Positions 1 to 9,504 are shown, numbered from the stretch's first letter. The stretch: DNA of 64,000 nt from Candidatus Thiodiazotropha sp. 'RUGA' (GCA_016842065.1 JAEPDS010000008.1:115502-179501), one strand, 5' to 3'. Notes: generated from the letters alone by a model not told the origin. Translations and numbers: made by a program.

Positions 1-1216
1 CGCCGAGGAGCAGTACCAACAGGCCAAGTCGGCCTACTGGCCGAGCCTCAGTCTGAATGCCAGCTTCCAAAGACGGGACGAAAACGCCACTTTTGAGTAC
101 CCTGCGCAGCGTTTCGATCTGATGCCGGGTATGCTGCCACCGGTGGATGTACCAGCCCAGGAGCTCGATATCCTGGGCCGGGACACCACCCTCTATTCTC
201 TGGATATGAACTACCCCCTCTATACCGGGGGCAAGCGCTCCAGTCTGATCGAACAGGCCAGGCTCGGGGTGGACATCGCCGCACAGGAGGTAAGACGCAC
301 CGACCTGCAGGTGGTGCAGGATGTGAAGCGCTACTTCTATGCCGCTCACTATACCCAGCAGCTGGAGGATCTCGCCGAGGAGATCTCCATCGCCTTCGAG
401 GCCTTACGGGACATCACCCAGGCGTTCTACGATGGCGGCTCGAATTCCGTCAACAAGCTGGATCTGCTGCAGAGCAAGCTGGCCTACACCCTCGCTTCAG
501 CGACCCGGGCTGAACTGGCTGCCAAACATGCCTCGGCCCTGGCGGCCCTGGCGTTTGCCATGGGCCTGGACTGGCGTGAGGAGATTCGTCTTGAGAATCC
601 CGATTATGCGGTGATCCTTCCGGAGGATGCCCTGGAGAACCTGGTGGAGCAGGCGCTGGATTTCAATCCCCAGGCCCAGCAGTTGAAGCTGGCGGTCGAT
701 GTGTATGAGGCGAAGATTGAGGAGGCAACCAGCGATCACTACCCCATGGTGGGACTGATGGCATCGGTTGGTGGATTTGACAACGATCTGGATGGTGGTC
801 TCGACACGGATGCCAATCGGAACTCCTGGACCCTGGGTATCGGGGTCAAACTGAAGCTGTTTGAAGGCGGCCGGACACAACACCGGGTCTCCGCAGCCAG
901 AGTAGGGCGTGACCAGAAGGAGCAGCAGCGATTGTTGCTGAATGAGAGTCTGGCTACCCAGATCAAGCATCTGTTCCTGCAGACTAACGCGGCAAAACAG
1001 CAGATCGAGATCACCCAGAGTGCCGTCGAGACAGCACGGGAGAATCGGGATCTGAGCAGCCGGGCCTACCAGACCGGTGCAGTAAAGACCGAAAAAGTGA
1101 TCGAAGCCAATCTGATGGACGCCCTGGTGCGAGCCAACCACTATCGCGCCAAACATGACCAGGCGCTGCACCTGGCTGAGATCACCTACCTGCTGGGCAG
1201 GGAGGCTACTGAGTAA
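1..1216 (+). CDS. TolC-family outer membrane efflux protein (5' end missing)
   Basis: The reading frame is already open at base 2 and runs to the stop at 1216, giving about 404 residues with the N-terminus outside the window. The protein is rich in long amphipathic helices with regular heptads (for example QAKSAYWPSLSLNASF near the start and ARENRDLSSRAYQTGAVKT near the end). This is the pattern of TolC-type outer membrane efflux proteins, which form trimeric outer-membrane channels of type I secretion or RND pumps. The duplicated OEP repeat is visible: the GGKRSSLIEQARLGV segment in the first half mirrors EGGRTQHRVSAARVG in the second. The next gene starts 22 bases after the stop, so co-transcription with the PhnD-like cluster is possible. 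No pump or fusion protein is visible; it may lie upstream. Confidence 0.88.
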   Translation, partial: AEEQYQQAKSAYWPSLSLNASFQRRDENATFEYPAQRFDLMPGMLPPVDVPAQELDILGRDTTLYSLDMNYPLYTGGKRSSLIEQARLGVDIAAQEVRRTDLQVVQDVKRYFYAAHYTQQLEDLAEEISIAFEALRDITQAFYDGGSNSVNKLDLLQSKLAYTLASATRAELAAKHASALAALAFAMGLDWREEIRLENPDYAVILPEDALENLVEQALDFNPQAQQLKLAVDVYEAKIEEATSDHYPMVGLMASVGGFDNDLDGGLDTDANRNSWTLGIGVKLKLFEGGRTQHRVSAARVGRDQKEQQRLLLNESLATQIKHLFLQTNAAKQQIEITQSAVETARENRDLSSRAYQTGAVKTEKVIEANLMDALVRANHYRAKHDQALHLAEITYLLGREATE

Positions 1217-1238
1217 ATGTGATGTTCCCAGGTTGATA

Positions 1239-2141
1239 ATGCGTTTACAAAAAGCATTGCTCTATACCCTGTTTATGGCCCTGCTGTTTGGTCAAGGGGT
1301 GACTGTGGTCCATGGCGATGAGCATGAGGTCACAATCATTGCGGGTACCAGTGAAGAGTCTCTCCTTGATTCAACTGTCACTGAAGCAAAAATCAGTTTC
1401 TCTCTGCTTTTCAATGAAGCAATAGAAAAAACCAATGAGCGTTTCATATTAGAGGTATATGAGACAAACGAGCAGTTGCAGAGTCAACTGTTGGCTGGCG
1501 AACTTGATGCTGTATTCACTAACACAATTCACTACCTTGAAGTCAAAGATCATCTGAATCCGAATGGAAGCTATATTGTTCAACATGGCCCCAGTGTAAA
1601 GCCCAAATACTACCTGTTGACTAAAAAAAGCAGTGGGATAGAGCGAGTAGATCAGCTGTCCGGAAAAAGAATCGCAATACCGCAAGGATACGCGGTTGGT
1701 GAGATGTTTCTTGATGTGCTATTGATGCGGCATGGATTGCCAAAATCCGATCGCTTTTTTTCAGAAGTTCGTATGACCAGTGACTCTAACTCCTCTGTAA
1801 TCAATCTGTTTTTTGAGTCGGTTGATGCTGCCTTGGTATTGGATTATGCCTATGATGTGGCAACAGAGCTCAATCTCCAGATGAAAAAACAGCTTGGTGT
1901 TATAGGGATTTCCAAGCCACTTGTGCATCAGGTTGTTTCAGTACGATCTGATTTTTCACAACAGAGAATCGATGGTCTTGAACCGTATGTTTTAAATATG
2001 CATAACACTCCTAAGTTACATGAGACGATGAAAACCTTTCGCATCACAGCCATGAAAAAAGTAGAGGAGAACACTCTGGCTGAAGTGCAACAGCTCATCA
2101 GTGAATACCGCAGATTAAGTAGTAAATCGGAATCACCATGA
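1239..2141 (+). CDS. PhnD-like periplasmic substrate-binding protein, paralogue A
   Basis: A 300-residue secreted protein. I place the start at the ATG at 1239 because it gives a clean signal peptide (MRLQKALLYTLFMALL..., cleavage near VVHG); an in-frame upstream start at 1155 would lie inside the TolC gene. The mature part resembles the phosphate/phosphonate-binding type 2 fold (PhnD-like): a DAVFTNTIHYLE segment, GKRIAIPQGYAVGEMFLDVLL around residues 145-165, and INLFFESVDAALVLDYAYD near residue 200. It ends with an ATGA overlap with the GGDEF-EAL receptor gene, so the two are probably translated together. No permease or ATPase gene is nearby, which favours a sensory over a transport role. 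The ligand is unknown. Family assignment is good; role is inference. Confidence 0.85.
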   Translation: MRLQKALLYTLFMALLFGQGVTVVHGDEHEVTIIAGTSEESLLDSTVTEAKISFSLLFNEAIEKTNERFILEVYETNEQLQSQLLAGELDAVFTNTIHYLEVKDHLNPNGSYIVQHGPSVKPKYYLLTKKSSGIERVDQLSGKRIAIPQGYAVGEMFLDVLLMRHGLPKSDRFFSEVRMTSDSNSSVINLFFESVDAALVLDYAYDVATELNLQMKKQLGVIGISKPLVHQVVSVRSDFSQQRIDGLEPYVLNMHNTPKLHETMKTFRITAMKKVEENTLAEVQQLISEYRRLSSKSESP

Positions 2142-4582
2142 ACAAATCAACGATTTTTAAACATCTGTTCAAAAGAATTGCTCTGATTCTGCTGGCGATC
2201 AATGTGATATTTTCTTTGATATTGCTGCCGATCTACCAGGACAAGTTGGTTAAAATGATTGCAAGTCAGGGTGAAACCTTTGCCAATTCAACGATTGCAG
2301 CCTGTGGCGAAGCACTCTATACGAAGGATTTCAGTTTTATCATCTCCTATATCAACAAAGTGTTGAAAAACACTCCGGAAGTGAATTTTGTTAACTTTTC
2401 ATCACATGATGGCAATACGATCAAGTTAACTTCTGAAGGATGGGTGTTCGAACAATTGGATGGTCGCAAAGTATCGCAACTGGAACGTTCACAAGATGCG
2501 TTCAGTATAAGTCACTTGGAGAACATTAGTGAATCAGGTAGTAAAAGTGGTTTTGTCTTTTCCAAGCCCATAATCATCAGTGGCTATGACTGGGGTGATT
2601 TCACCATCGGTTTGTCAGATGAGGAATATCAAGCCCTACTGACCAGTTATTTCAAGAATGTACTTCTATTCAGTCTGATGCTGGTGGTTATCACTTTATT
2701 GTTGCTTCATGGTAGTTCACTGAGTCTTTCACAGCAATTAACAAAGCTTAGGCAGACTGCATCAAAACTGGCAGAGGGTGATTTGTTGGCTCGGGCCCCG
2801 ACAAATGCCATCGGCGAAATCAGTCTGCTGGCCAATACATTGAATGGTATGGCAATTAGCCTTGATGAGAATACCCGTCATCTGAGGCGGCTTGCACGAC
2901 TTGTTCAGGATACCAATGATGCGATTGCGATATTCGATGATAACAGCAAAGTCATCTATGTGAATTCTGCGCTGACTAACTTTTTCGGAGAAGATGAAGA
3001 TAACTTCAACGGAATGAATCTGACAAAATTTTTCGTACATCTGAAAATTGGACGAAGCAAGCAAATAGAACTGCACAATGAACTCTCAGGCAGTGAGTTT
3101 CATGACTGTACAACAGATTTAACATTCAAAAAATCGATTGATAAAACCTATCATCTGACCATGCGGATCGAGAAATTTGATCTGCATGAAGTGGAGTCCG
3201 GTGGTTTCTTCGTCATTCTATCGGATATTACAAGAAGAAAGCAGTTGGAACAGGAACTGGAGACCCTGGCCTATATTGATAAACTGACCCAACTGCCAAA
3301 TCGTCGTTATTTCATGGATCGCATGAACGAGGCGGTAGAAGAAGCGGAAATGTTCAATACGGTTTTTACGCTGATTTTTCTGGATGTGGATAATTTCAAG
3401 ATTATCAATGATTCACTGGGTCACGAAGTGGGTGATCAAGTGCTAGCGGATGTGGGCTGGAGAATGCAGGAGTCTCTTAGAACCGACGATACCATCTGTC
3501 GGCTTGGTGGCGATGAGTTTACCGCCATTATCCGCGGTGCCAACGACTATGACGCGATCAGCCGCGTGTGTGACACCATACTGACCAAGTTCAGCATGCC
3601 TGTTTACATCAATGATCATGAGCTGAGGACCAGCGCCAGCATCGGCATTGTTACCTTTCCGAATGACGGTATGACGACCAAAGAGTTGATCAAAAATGCC
3701 GATACGGCCATGTATGCTGCGAAGAAAAGCGGTAAAAACTGCTATCGATTCTTCTCAGAGGAGATGCATGACAATATGCGTGAGTATCTTGATATCGAGA
3801 GCGCGCTAAGAAAGTCGATTAACGATACCGGTCTCTACTTGGTCTACCAACCATTTGTTGATGAAAGGACGAATAGTATCAAGCACTGTGAAGCGTTACT
3901 GAGATGGAAGCATCCAGAACGCGGAATGATTCCTCCAGGGAGGTTTATACCAATAGCCGAACAGTCCGGCCTGATATGTTCCATTGGCGATTGGGTGTTT
4001 GACGAAGTCTGTAAACAGCTTCAGGAGTGGGGTACTGGTATCACAGTCTCAGTCAATGTTTCCGGTACCGAGTTGGTGAATGCCAATTATGCAGAGAGAT
4101 TGCGAGAAAAATTGATCGAATATGATATATCAGCACATCAGATACAGTTGGAATTTACCGAGCATGTATTAGTAAGTGAAGAAGGGAATAATCTACCGAT
4201 GTTGAATCAACTTAAGCGTATGGGGTTTCATCTGGCTGTGGATGATTTCGGAACGGGTTTCTCCTCATTGAGCTATATATCAGAACTACCGATAGATGTA
4301 ATCAAACTGGACAAGTCCTTTATCAATCGTGTGCCAGAAGACAAGCGGACCGTTGCCGTGGTCAAATCAATCATATCGTTAGCCCACAGTTTGGATATCA
4401 CCACCGTAGGTGAAGGTGTTGAGCAGAAAAAACAGATGGAGTGGTTAAGGTCGAATGGCTGTCATCTTATACAGGGCTTTTTCTACCATAAACCGATGAC
4501 TGCAAATTCACTCTACAATTTAGTCAATCGGGGTGTGACTCATGCAGTTGTAACTGATATCAAAGCGAAAATAGAAAAGTGA
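2138..4582 (+). CDS. Membrane receptor with HAMP, PAS, GGDEF and EAL domains
   Basis: An 814-residue inner-membrane c-di-GMP protein. Order: TM helix about 12-34, periplasmic region to about 172, second TM about 173-195, HAMP (ASKLAEGDLLARAP), PAS about 255-370, GGDEF with an intact GGDEF motif near residue 455, and EAL with EALLRW near 585 plus DDFGTGFSS and KLDKSF. An RxxD inhibitory site (RTDD) sits five residues before GGDEF. Both output domains therefore look catalytically competent (cyclase and phosphodiesterase). The start overlaps the stop of the PhnD-like gene by ATGA. This binding-protein plus receptor arrangement resembles NspS-MbaA of Vibrio, where a periplasmic protein controls a GGDEF-EAL receptor. 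Which activity dominates cannot be read from sequence. Confidence 0.95.
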   Translation: MNKSTIFKHLFKRIALILLAINVIFSLILLPIYQDKLVKMIASQGETFANSTIAACGEALYTKDFSFIISYINKVLKNTPEVNFVNFSSHDGNTIKLTSEGWVFEQLDGRKVSQLERSQDAFSISHLENISESGSKSGFVFSKPIIISGYDWGDFTIGLSDEEYQALLTSYFKNVLLFSLMLVVITLLLLHGSSLSLSQQLTKLRQTASKLAEGDLLARAPTNAIGEISLLANTLNGMAISLDENTRHLRRLARLVQDTNDAIAIFDDNSKVIYVNSALTNFFGEDEDNFNGMNLTKFFVHLKIGRSKQIELHNELSGSEFHDCTTDLTFKKSIDKTYHLTMRIEKFDLHEVESGGFFVILSDITRRKQLEQELETLAYIDKLTQLPNRRYFMDRMNEAVEEAEMFNTVFTLIFLDVDNFKIINDSLGHEVGDQVLADVGWRMQESLRTDDTICRLGGDEFTAIIRGANDYDAISRVCDTILTKFSMPVYINDHELRTSASIGIVTFPNDGMTTKELIKNADTAMYAAKKSGKNCYRFFSEEMHDNMREYLDIESALRKSINDTGLYLVYQPFVDERTNSIKHCEALLRWKHPERGMIPPGRFIPIAEQSGLICSIGDWVFDEVCKQLQEWGTGITVSVNVSGTELVNANYAERLREKLIEYDISAHQIQLEFTEHVLVSEEGNNLPMLNQLKRMGFHLAVDDFGTGFSSLSYISELPIDVIKLDKSFINRVPEDKRTVAVVKSIISLAHSLDITTVGEGVEQKKQMEWLRSNGCHLIQGFFYHKPMTANSLYNLVNRGVTHAVVTDIKAKIEK

Positions 4583-4593
4583 TTGGTGAGATT

Positions 4594-4613
4594 AACAGAC
4601 TCAAATGTCTGTT
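4594..4613. other. Perfect hairpin after the GGDEF-EAL gene
   Basis: AACAGAC and GTCTGTT form a 7-bp perfect stem with a 6-base loop, 12 bases after the stop codon. There is no T-run on either side, so it is a weak terminator candidate or an mRNA-stabilising hairpin. Confidence 0.35.
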
Positions 4614-4688
4614 GCCATTGGCTGGCTAAAGCTGATTAAGCTGAGTTATGAAATGAGGCTGAATGAGATAATTGATTAGCGAAAAATT

Positions 4689-5600
4689 ATGCAACTGAAA
4701 AGCAAACTACAAAGTATAGTATGCATAGTATTCGTTATGATACAGGGGCTGTCACTGGTATATGGTGGTGATCAGAAAGCCACTATCCTGGCGGGGGTCA
4801 GTAAAGATACGCTCTACGATATCAGTGAGGCTGACGCAAAAATAGCCTTTACTTTAGTGTTGAATGATATCCTGAAAGAGTCCGGTGAATTTGTTGCACT
4901 TGATGTCTTTCAAAATAAATTGGAGGTGCAGAAGAGGTTACTCAAAGGCGATATCGATGCTGTGTTTACCAATACACTTCAATATCTGGAGTTGGAGGAG
5001 TTTCTTAATCCAAATGGTACTTATATCATACAGCACGGTCCCCATAAAAAACCGAAGTTCTACCTGGTTACAAAGCGTAATACTGGCAGAGACCGCTTGG
5101 AGGATCTGAGGGGTAGAAAAATCAGTATACCTAAGGGGTACTCCGTCGGTAACATGTTTCTGGATGTACTACTGATGCGTCATAACTATTCTGTCTCAAG
5201 AGAGTACTTTTCGGAAATTCGCGAAACCAGCGAATCAAACTCCGCCCTGATCAATCTTTTTTTTGATAAAGTCGATGCTGCATTGGTAACCGATTTTTCA
5301 TACGAAGTGGCCTGTGAACTCAATCCTCAGATGAGGAAACAATTGAATATAATTGAAGTCTCTGAGCCATTGATACACCAGGTGGTCGCGGTAAGAGATG
5401 ATTTTTCCAAGGCTAAACTTGAGAAAATTGAGCCTTTTTTTCTCAATACTCAACGTTCACCGGGATTGGTTCAATCAATGAACCTGTTTCGGATATCAGC
5501 TATAACAAAACTCTCAAATAATTCCCTGACTGAGGTTCGTAAGTTACGTCATGAATTCCAGGACTTAACACGTAGAACAAATCATTCCATTAAACAGTAA
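4689..5600 (+). CDS. PhnD-like periplasmic substrate-binding protein, paralogue B
   Basis: A 303-residue protein with a signal peptide (MQLKSKLQSIVCIVFVMIQG..., cleavage near VYGG). It is the closest relative of paralogue A: both share LNPNG-Y-I-QHGP, KPK-YLVTK-like strands, GRKISIPKGYSVGNMFLDVLL and LFFDKVDAALVTDFSYE. It lies 106 bases after the receptor gene. It presumably binds a small, probably anionic ligand in the periplasm, as PhnD-type proteins do, and could be an alternative partner for the same receptor. No transport genes accompany it. The ATG at 4689 has only a poor Shine-Dalgarno sequence. Confidence 0.85.
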   Translation: MQLKSKLQSIVCIVFVMIQGLSLVYGGDQKATILAGVSKDTLYDISEADAKIAFTLVLNDILKESGEFVALDVFQNKLEVQKRLLKGDIDAVFTNTLQYLELEEFLNPNGTYIIQHGPHKKPKFYLVTKRNTGRDRLEDLRGRKISIPKGYSVGNMFLDVLLMRHNYSVSREYFSEIRETSESNSALINLFFDKVDAALVTDFSYEVACELNPQMRKQLNIIEVSEPLIHQVVAVRDDFSKAKLEKIEPFFLNTQRSPGLVQSMNLFRISAITKLSNNSLTEVRKLRHEFQDLTRRTNHSIKQ

Positions 5601-5722
5601 TGTATTTGGGTCAGGATATGAATGCGCTTAGCAGGCAATAGTGACATCAGAAAGAGGCGGTACAATTTACCCTGAAATGCTACAGTGAAGGAGTGTTGGA
5701 AGTAGAGTTCAACATATGACAG

Positions 5723-6676
5723 ATGATGGTTGTTAATAAACTCATTACTGGTTGGCCGATTACAGGCAAATGGTTTGTTTCTGCTTTTGTCGCGGTTGTC
5801 CTGCTACTGGCATCTATTCCATTTTCTGGTACACAAGCAGGCAAATTACCAGACCGCTATACTCAAACGCCTGAAAATGGCTACTTTGGCAGAATGTCTA
5901 AAGTCTTGTTCGATGCCAATGTCACAGACACCACGATTGCGACTGATATGATTATAAGGGAAGTATTCGGATCGATGGGTATGAAGTCAGAGATCATTGT
6001 TTATGACGATAAGAGCATGCTGACGAATGACTTGGCAAATAATCGAATCGATGCAGTATTCATCAATACGATTGACTTTCTTGATATGCAGCATTTGATC
6101 GATATGAAAAGGCTCTACACATTGATCTACGGGGACCAAGCCGAGCAAACAGTACTGCTGCTCGTAAGAAATTCCGACAATCTCGATGGTGTTTCGGGGC
6201 TGCGCGGTAAATCCATATCGATACCGGCAGGACATTTCCTGGGAAGAACCTATCTCGACGTATTGTTAATGGAAAGTGACTACCCACCAATTGATCAATA
6301 CTTCGGTAAAGTTCATGAAACGATAGATACCAATACCGCTATTGTGGATCTTTATTTCAATAAGACAGATGCTGCTCTGGTTTCAGATACAGCGTTTGAA
6401 CTTGCCTCAGAGCTTAATCCCCGCATTAGGACTAATCTAAAACCTTTGGCGGAATCGCAGGGCATGATACCTCAGGTCATCGGTTTGAATAAAAACATCT
6501 CAGAGAAGAACAAAGCCAGAATCGATGGCATTATGAGTAAAACCCATCAAAACAAGAGAATAAAACATCTGCTCTCACTCTTTCGGGCGAATAAATTCAT
6601 TAAGCTGAATCAATCTGATATCAACTCAACACAACAGCTCATCAAACGATATAACCAATTAATACAACCCAGATAG
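5723..6676 (+). CDS. PhnD-like periplasmic substrate-binding protein, paralogue C
   Basis: A 317-residue protein with a longer N-terminus and a hydrophobic signal (WFVSAFVAVVLLLASIPFSG). Start is one of two adjacent ATGs (5723 or 5726). It shares the family landmarks, for example GKSISIPAGHFLGRTYLDVLLM and DLYFNKTDAALVSDTAFELA with ELNPRIR. Its sequence groups with paralogue D rather than with A and B (LLVR-SD strand, ELNP-IR), so the cluster looks like two pairs. Same orientation as its neighbours, 122 bases after B. Ligand unknown. Confidence 0.82.
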   Translation: MMVVNKLITGWPITGKWFVSAFVAVVLLLASIPFSGTQAGKLPDRYTQTPENGYFGRMSKVLFDANVTDTTIATDMIIREVFGSMGMKSEIIVYDDKSMLTNDLANNRIDAVFINTIDFLDMQHLIDMKRLYTLIYGDQAEQTVLLLVRNSDNLDGVSGLRGKSISIPAGHFLGRTYLDVLLMESDYPPIDQYFGKVHETIDTNTAIVDLYFNKTDAALVSDTAFELASELNPRIRTNLKPLAESQGMIPQVIGLNKNISEKNKARIDGIMSKTHQNKRIKHLLSLFRANKFIKLNQSDINSTQQLIKRYNQLIQPR

Positions 6677-6709
6677 TCAGAATACTTTCACTTTGAAATT
6701 ATGTGATTC

Positions 6710-7621
6710 ATGAAAACCAGGGCCCATAGTGTCATACAGCTGTTACTGCTTTTGAGTGGTATAGTGGCTATTGGCTCTATCCAGGCTCAAGGTGATCCCT
6801 ATGAAAGGGATGCCGCATTAATCGGAATCATGTCTCGACTCTTCTATGCAACACACAGCATGGATTCACGAATCGCCACAGAGATGACGTTTATTGAGTT
6901 TATGAAAAACATCGATAAAGAGTGCCAGTTCACAGATTTTGAAGATCCAAAGAGTGTGGTTACTCAGATGCGCCAAGACAAACTTGATGCGATACTGGCG
7001 AATCCAATCGATTACCTGAGTATAGCGCAGCAGATTGATGAAGATCATCACTATTCACTACTGTTTGGTGATCGGTTACAGCAAAGAATTATGCTGCTGG
7101 TCAGAAAATCAGATGATATCAAGGAACTATCGCAATTGGCGGGGAGATCATTAGCCTTTCCCTATGGTCACCAGCTTGGAAGAGTAATTCTTGATAAGAA
7201 CCTGCTGGAGCGAAAATTGCCTCAAACAGCGGAGCATTTTTCAGAAATTCAACACCCGGAAAGTCTCAACGATGCGATCATAAACCTATTTTTCAATAAG
7301 GTGGATTCGGCATTGGTTACAGATGTGGCTTTCGAACTTGCGCAGGAGCTCAACCCGCAGATTCGCCATGCAATCGTACCGGTGATCGTATCCGAACCCA
7401 TGATCCAAGTCGTAATCGGCATTAATAAACGTGTACCGTTAACTTTCAAGACTCGAATAGGTCAGATGGCAGGTAATCTGGATCAATATCCGAGAACACT
7501 ACACCTTCTGTCACTGTTCAAATCCAATCGAGTGGTGAATATCTCTGCATCTGAGCTCGATAAAATTCGTGAAATAGTCATGAAATATGAGAGCTTGGCA
7601 AATGAATCCAGGGGCAAATAA
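6710..7621 (+). CDS. PhnD-like periplasmic substrate-binding protein, paralogue D
   Basis: A 303-residue protein with signal peptide MKTRAHSVIQLLLLLSGIVA, cleavage near IQAQ. Family segments include DAILANPIDYLS, GRSLAFPYGHQLGRVILD and NLFFNKVDSALVTDVAFELA. It starts 34 bases after paralogue C, so C and D are probably one transcription unit. Last gene of the binding-protein cluster; the next gene is on the other strand. Conserved features support a ligand-binding fold, but specificity is not deducible. Confidence 0.82.
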   Translation: MKTRAHSVIQLLLLLSGIVAIGSIQAQGDPYERDAALIGIMSRLFYATHSMDSRIATEMTFIEFMKNIDKECQFTDFEDPKSVVTQMRQDKLDAILANPIDYLSIAQQIDEDHHYSLLFGDRLQQRIMLLVRKSDDIKELSQLAGRSLAFPYGHQLGRVILDKNLLERKLPQTAEHFSEIQHPESLNDAIINLFFNKVDSALVTDVAFELAQELNPQIRHAIVPVIVSEPMIQVVIGINKRVPLTFKTRIGQMAGNLDQYPRTLHLLSLFKSNRVVNISASELDKIREIVMKYESLANESRGK

Positions 7622-7803
7622 AGAACTGTCATCTTGTTTGAGAGAGAATCGACTACTCTCATTTCACTTGATCAATCCTCGTTTCCTTCAGCATCAAAGA
7701 TAAAATCAGCTTATGGTGTCGATCTCGATCCGGTAATGGGATAATTTGCCGGATATTGAGATTATTAAAAGATGATGGGCATCTCTACTGAGACGTATCC
7801 AAT

Positions 7804-8079
7804 TTACGATACCTTGATTCTTACAACCCGCATCACATCCATATCGATCCCAGCCACACTTTCCGTATCTGAATAGTAGGTCAGGTTGACCCGTTGTCCC
7901 ACCAGGCTTTTATAGAGCTTCTTTCTTTTGTATTTGAATGGGACAACCGTATCTTCAATCAATAGGGTATTGAGTATCCAGTCACCGCTCTCTCGCTGGA
8001 CGTGAGAGGTCACTTTCTTCATCTCTGAGTGAGTTAACTCACGGTGAGTTTTCAATAGATCATCTACCGGTGATTTCAT
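7804..8079 (-). CDS. Hypothetical protein, 91 residues
   Basis: A short minus-strand gene of plausible composition: an N-terminal helical segment (DDLLKTHRELTHSEMKKVTSHVQRE) then a strand-rich, basic C-terminus (LLIEDTVVPFKYKRKKLYKSL, VNLTYYSDTESVAGI). No signal peptide or membrane segment. I do not recognise the family. It is divergent from the membrane-protein gene at 8226, with a promoter region carrying a 17-base tandem repeat between them. Confidence 0.6.
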   Translation of the reverse strand: MKSPVDDLLKTHRELTHSEMKKVTSHVQRESGDWILNTLLIEDTVVPFKYKRKKLYKSLVGQRVNLTYYSDTESVAGIDMDVMRVVRIKVS

Positions 8080-8140
8080 CTTGGTCTCTTGAGTTATGTA
8101 GAATTTGATTATATAGCAATAGATTTAAAATTGGGTTTTG

Positions 8141-8174
8141 TTGTTATAGTTAAAGTGTTGTAATAGTTAACGTG
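8141..8174. repeat. Two tandem 17-base repeats in a divergent promoter region
   Basis: TTGTTATAGTTAAAGTG is followed directly by TTGTAATAGTTAACGTG (two mismatches), and TTG begins again at 8175. It lies in the AT-rich 146-base gap between divergent genes, so it may be an operator for either. Confidence 0.5.
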
Positions 8175-8225
8175 TTGTTCTGTCTGTAGTCATTGTCGAT
8201 ATCTGAGGATTCGAGATAGAGAATT

Positions 8226-8663
8226 GTGAATCAGTCTCAACAAAAACTTCTGGCCATGTGGTCTTTTTTTCTGGTTATGGTCACTCTTGTCATTGTTGAT
8301 CAGTACTTTACCTTGGGTATCTGGGGCTGGTTGAGCTTGGCGGTGCCGTTGTTTGTTGTGATGTTTTCATTATGGGGTGGAGATGAGGCAATAGGGGGGG
8401 GCAGAACCGGCATCAGGCTGAGTGAGTTCAACGACTATTATCCATTGCTCAAAGCCTGGATCATTTTCTATACCATTTTTCAACTGCAGTTCATTGCCTA
8501 CGGGCTTTCACAAGGTGTTGAGTTCCAAGAGTTGCTTTTGACCTGGGTACTGTGGGGGGGATTGCCATTGCTGTTACCTCTGATTGGGGTTTACGAATAC
8601 CAACATTTCAAGCAGTTAGGGCAGGACCGGGACTCTGACAAATTTTCTAAAAACAAAAACTGA
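8226..8663 (+). CDS. Small integral membrane protein
   Basis: A 145-residue protein starting with GTG at 8226. Four hydrophobic segments are visible: about 8-26, 31-50, 76-95 and 103-122. Between TM2 and TM3 is a polar stretch GGDEAIGGGRTGIRLSEFND; the GGDE here is a coincidence, not a cyclase motif. The tail is charged (QDRDSDKFSKNKN). No family recognised and no operon partner. Confidence 0.65.
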   Translation: MNQSQQKLLAMWSFFLVMVTLVIVDQYFTLGIWGWLSLAVPLFVVMFSLWGGDEAIGGGRTGIRLSEFNDYYPLLKAWIIFYTIFQLQFIAYGLSQGVEFQELLLTWVLWGGLPLLLPLIGVYEYQHFKQLGQDRDSDKFSKNKN

Positions 8664-8900
8664 GCTGTTCGCTTCTTCTATCTGATCTTGATCTGACAAA
8701 TACCGCCGGATCTTCAGGTGTACTAAAACACAGTATTCCACTAGGATATTTTCTACCGGTCATCCCAGGGCCAGTTAAGGGGAGATACTCTGGCCTTAGA
8801 TGCGCGAGGCTTTCTCGGTTTCCAGTCTGACTGACAGGCCCTAAGTGACTGATTGAATTATCGGTTGTTCAATGAAACCCATGCTCACAGGAGAACTGAG

Positions 8901-9431
8901 ATGCCCCAGCGTTGGTTACAGATCAAAGGTGATCCCTCGGTAAGAGAGTTTCTGTTTCATCAAACACGCAAAACCAGTCTGTTTGATGAGCATCTTGTTC
9001 GCATTCATCACATTATCCACACCATGTGCACCCAGAAGGGCGCCTTTCATGTGAAAGCGCACTACTCCTCATCTCAGTTGACCTGCTGGTTTTATGACGA
9101 TCCTTATAATTACAAGGTCTATGTCAAGGAGGAGGTGCTTGATCCCGGGTTCCTGGAGAGTTTTCCCGACCTGAGCTACGAAGGCAGGAAGCCCTATGTG
9201 ACTCCTCAGCAGATGATGTTGATACTCGATGAGTTCAAACGGCTGCGCTTTACGGATGAACAGATCTACCTTCGAAGTGCCTCGGTCAATCGTCTTAACG
9301 GCTTGATCGGCATGAACTTCTCCTGTGACGGGAGTCACTACATCGAGCACGATGAGTTTTTCCGGCGACTGCTTGAGTTTGGGGTTTTGGAGCAGGAGGC
9401 TCAGGCTATCTGCTCATTGTCGGGTAACTGA
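8901..9431 (+). CDS. Hypothetical cytoplasmic protein, 176 residues
   Basis: The start is the ATG at 8901, preceded by CAGGAG at 8888-8893; an in-frame TTG at 8853 has no ribosome site. The protein is soluble and mixed alpha/beta, with aromatic-rich strands (LTCWFYDDPYNYKVYVKEE), a helix-forming middle (TPQQMMLILDEFKRLRF) and a terminal helix (DEFFRRLLEFGVLEQEAQAICS). It has no signal peptide. I do not recognise the family. It is closed by a strong terminator at 9467. Confidence 0.7.
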   Translation: MPQRWLQIKGDPSVREFLFHQTRKTSLFDEHLVRIHHIIHTMCTQKGAFHVKAHYSSSQLTCWFYDDPYNYKVYVKEEVLDPGFLESFPDLSYEGRKPYVTPQQMMLILDEFKRLRFTDEQIYLRSASVNRLNGLIGMNFSCDGSHYIEHDEFFRRLLEFGVLEQEAQAICSLSGN

Positions 9432-9466
9432 TTTATCCGTTTATAGATGCTAAGCACCACGATTAG

Positions 9467-9504
9467 TCGCCAACTGGAGTGTTGGATATCCAGTTGGCGA
9501 TTTT
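9467..9504 (+). terminator. Rho-independent terminator
   Basis: TCGCCAACTGGA and TCCAGTTGGCGA form a perfect 12-bp stem around a 10-base loop, followed by TTTT. It lies 36 bases after the stop of the 176-residue gene. Confidence 0.85.

Noticed and set aside
8226..8663. GGDE in the small membrane protein read as a cyclase motif
   Set aside because: It lacks the surrounding GGDEF fold; the protein is 145 residues with four membrane helices.
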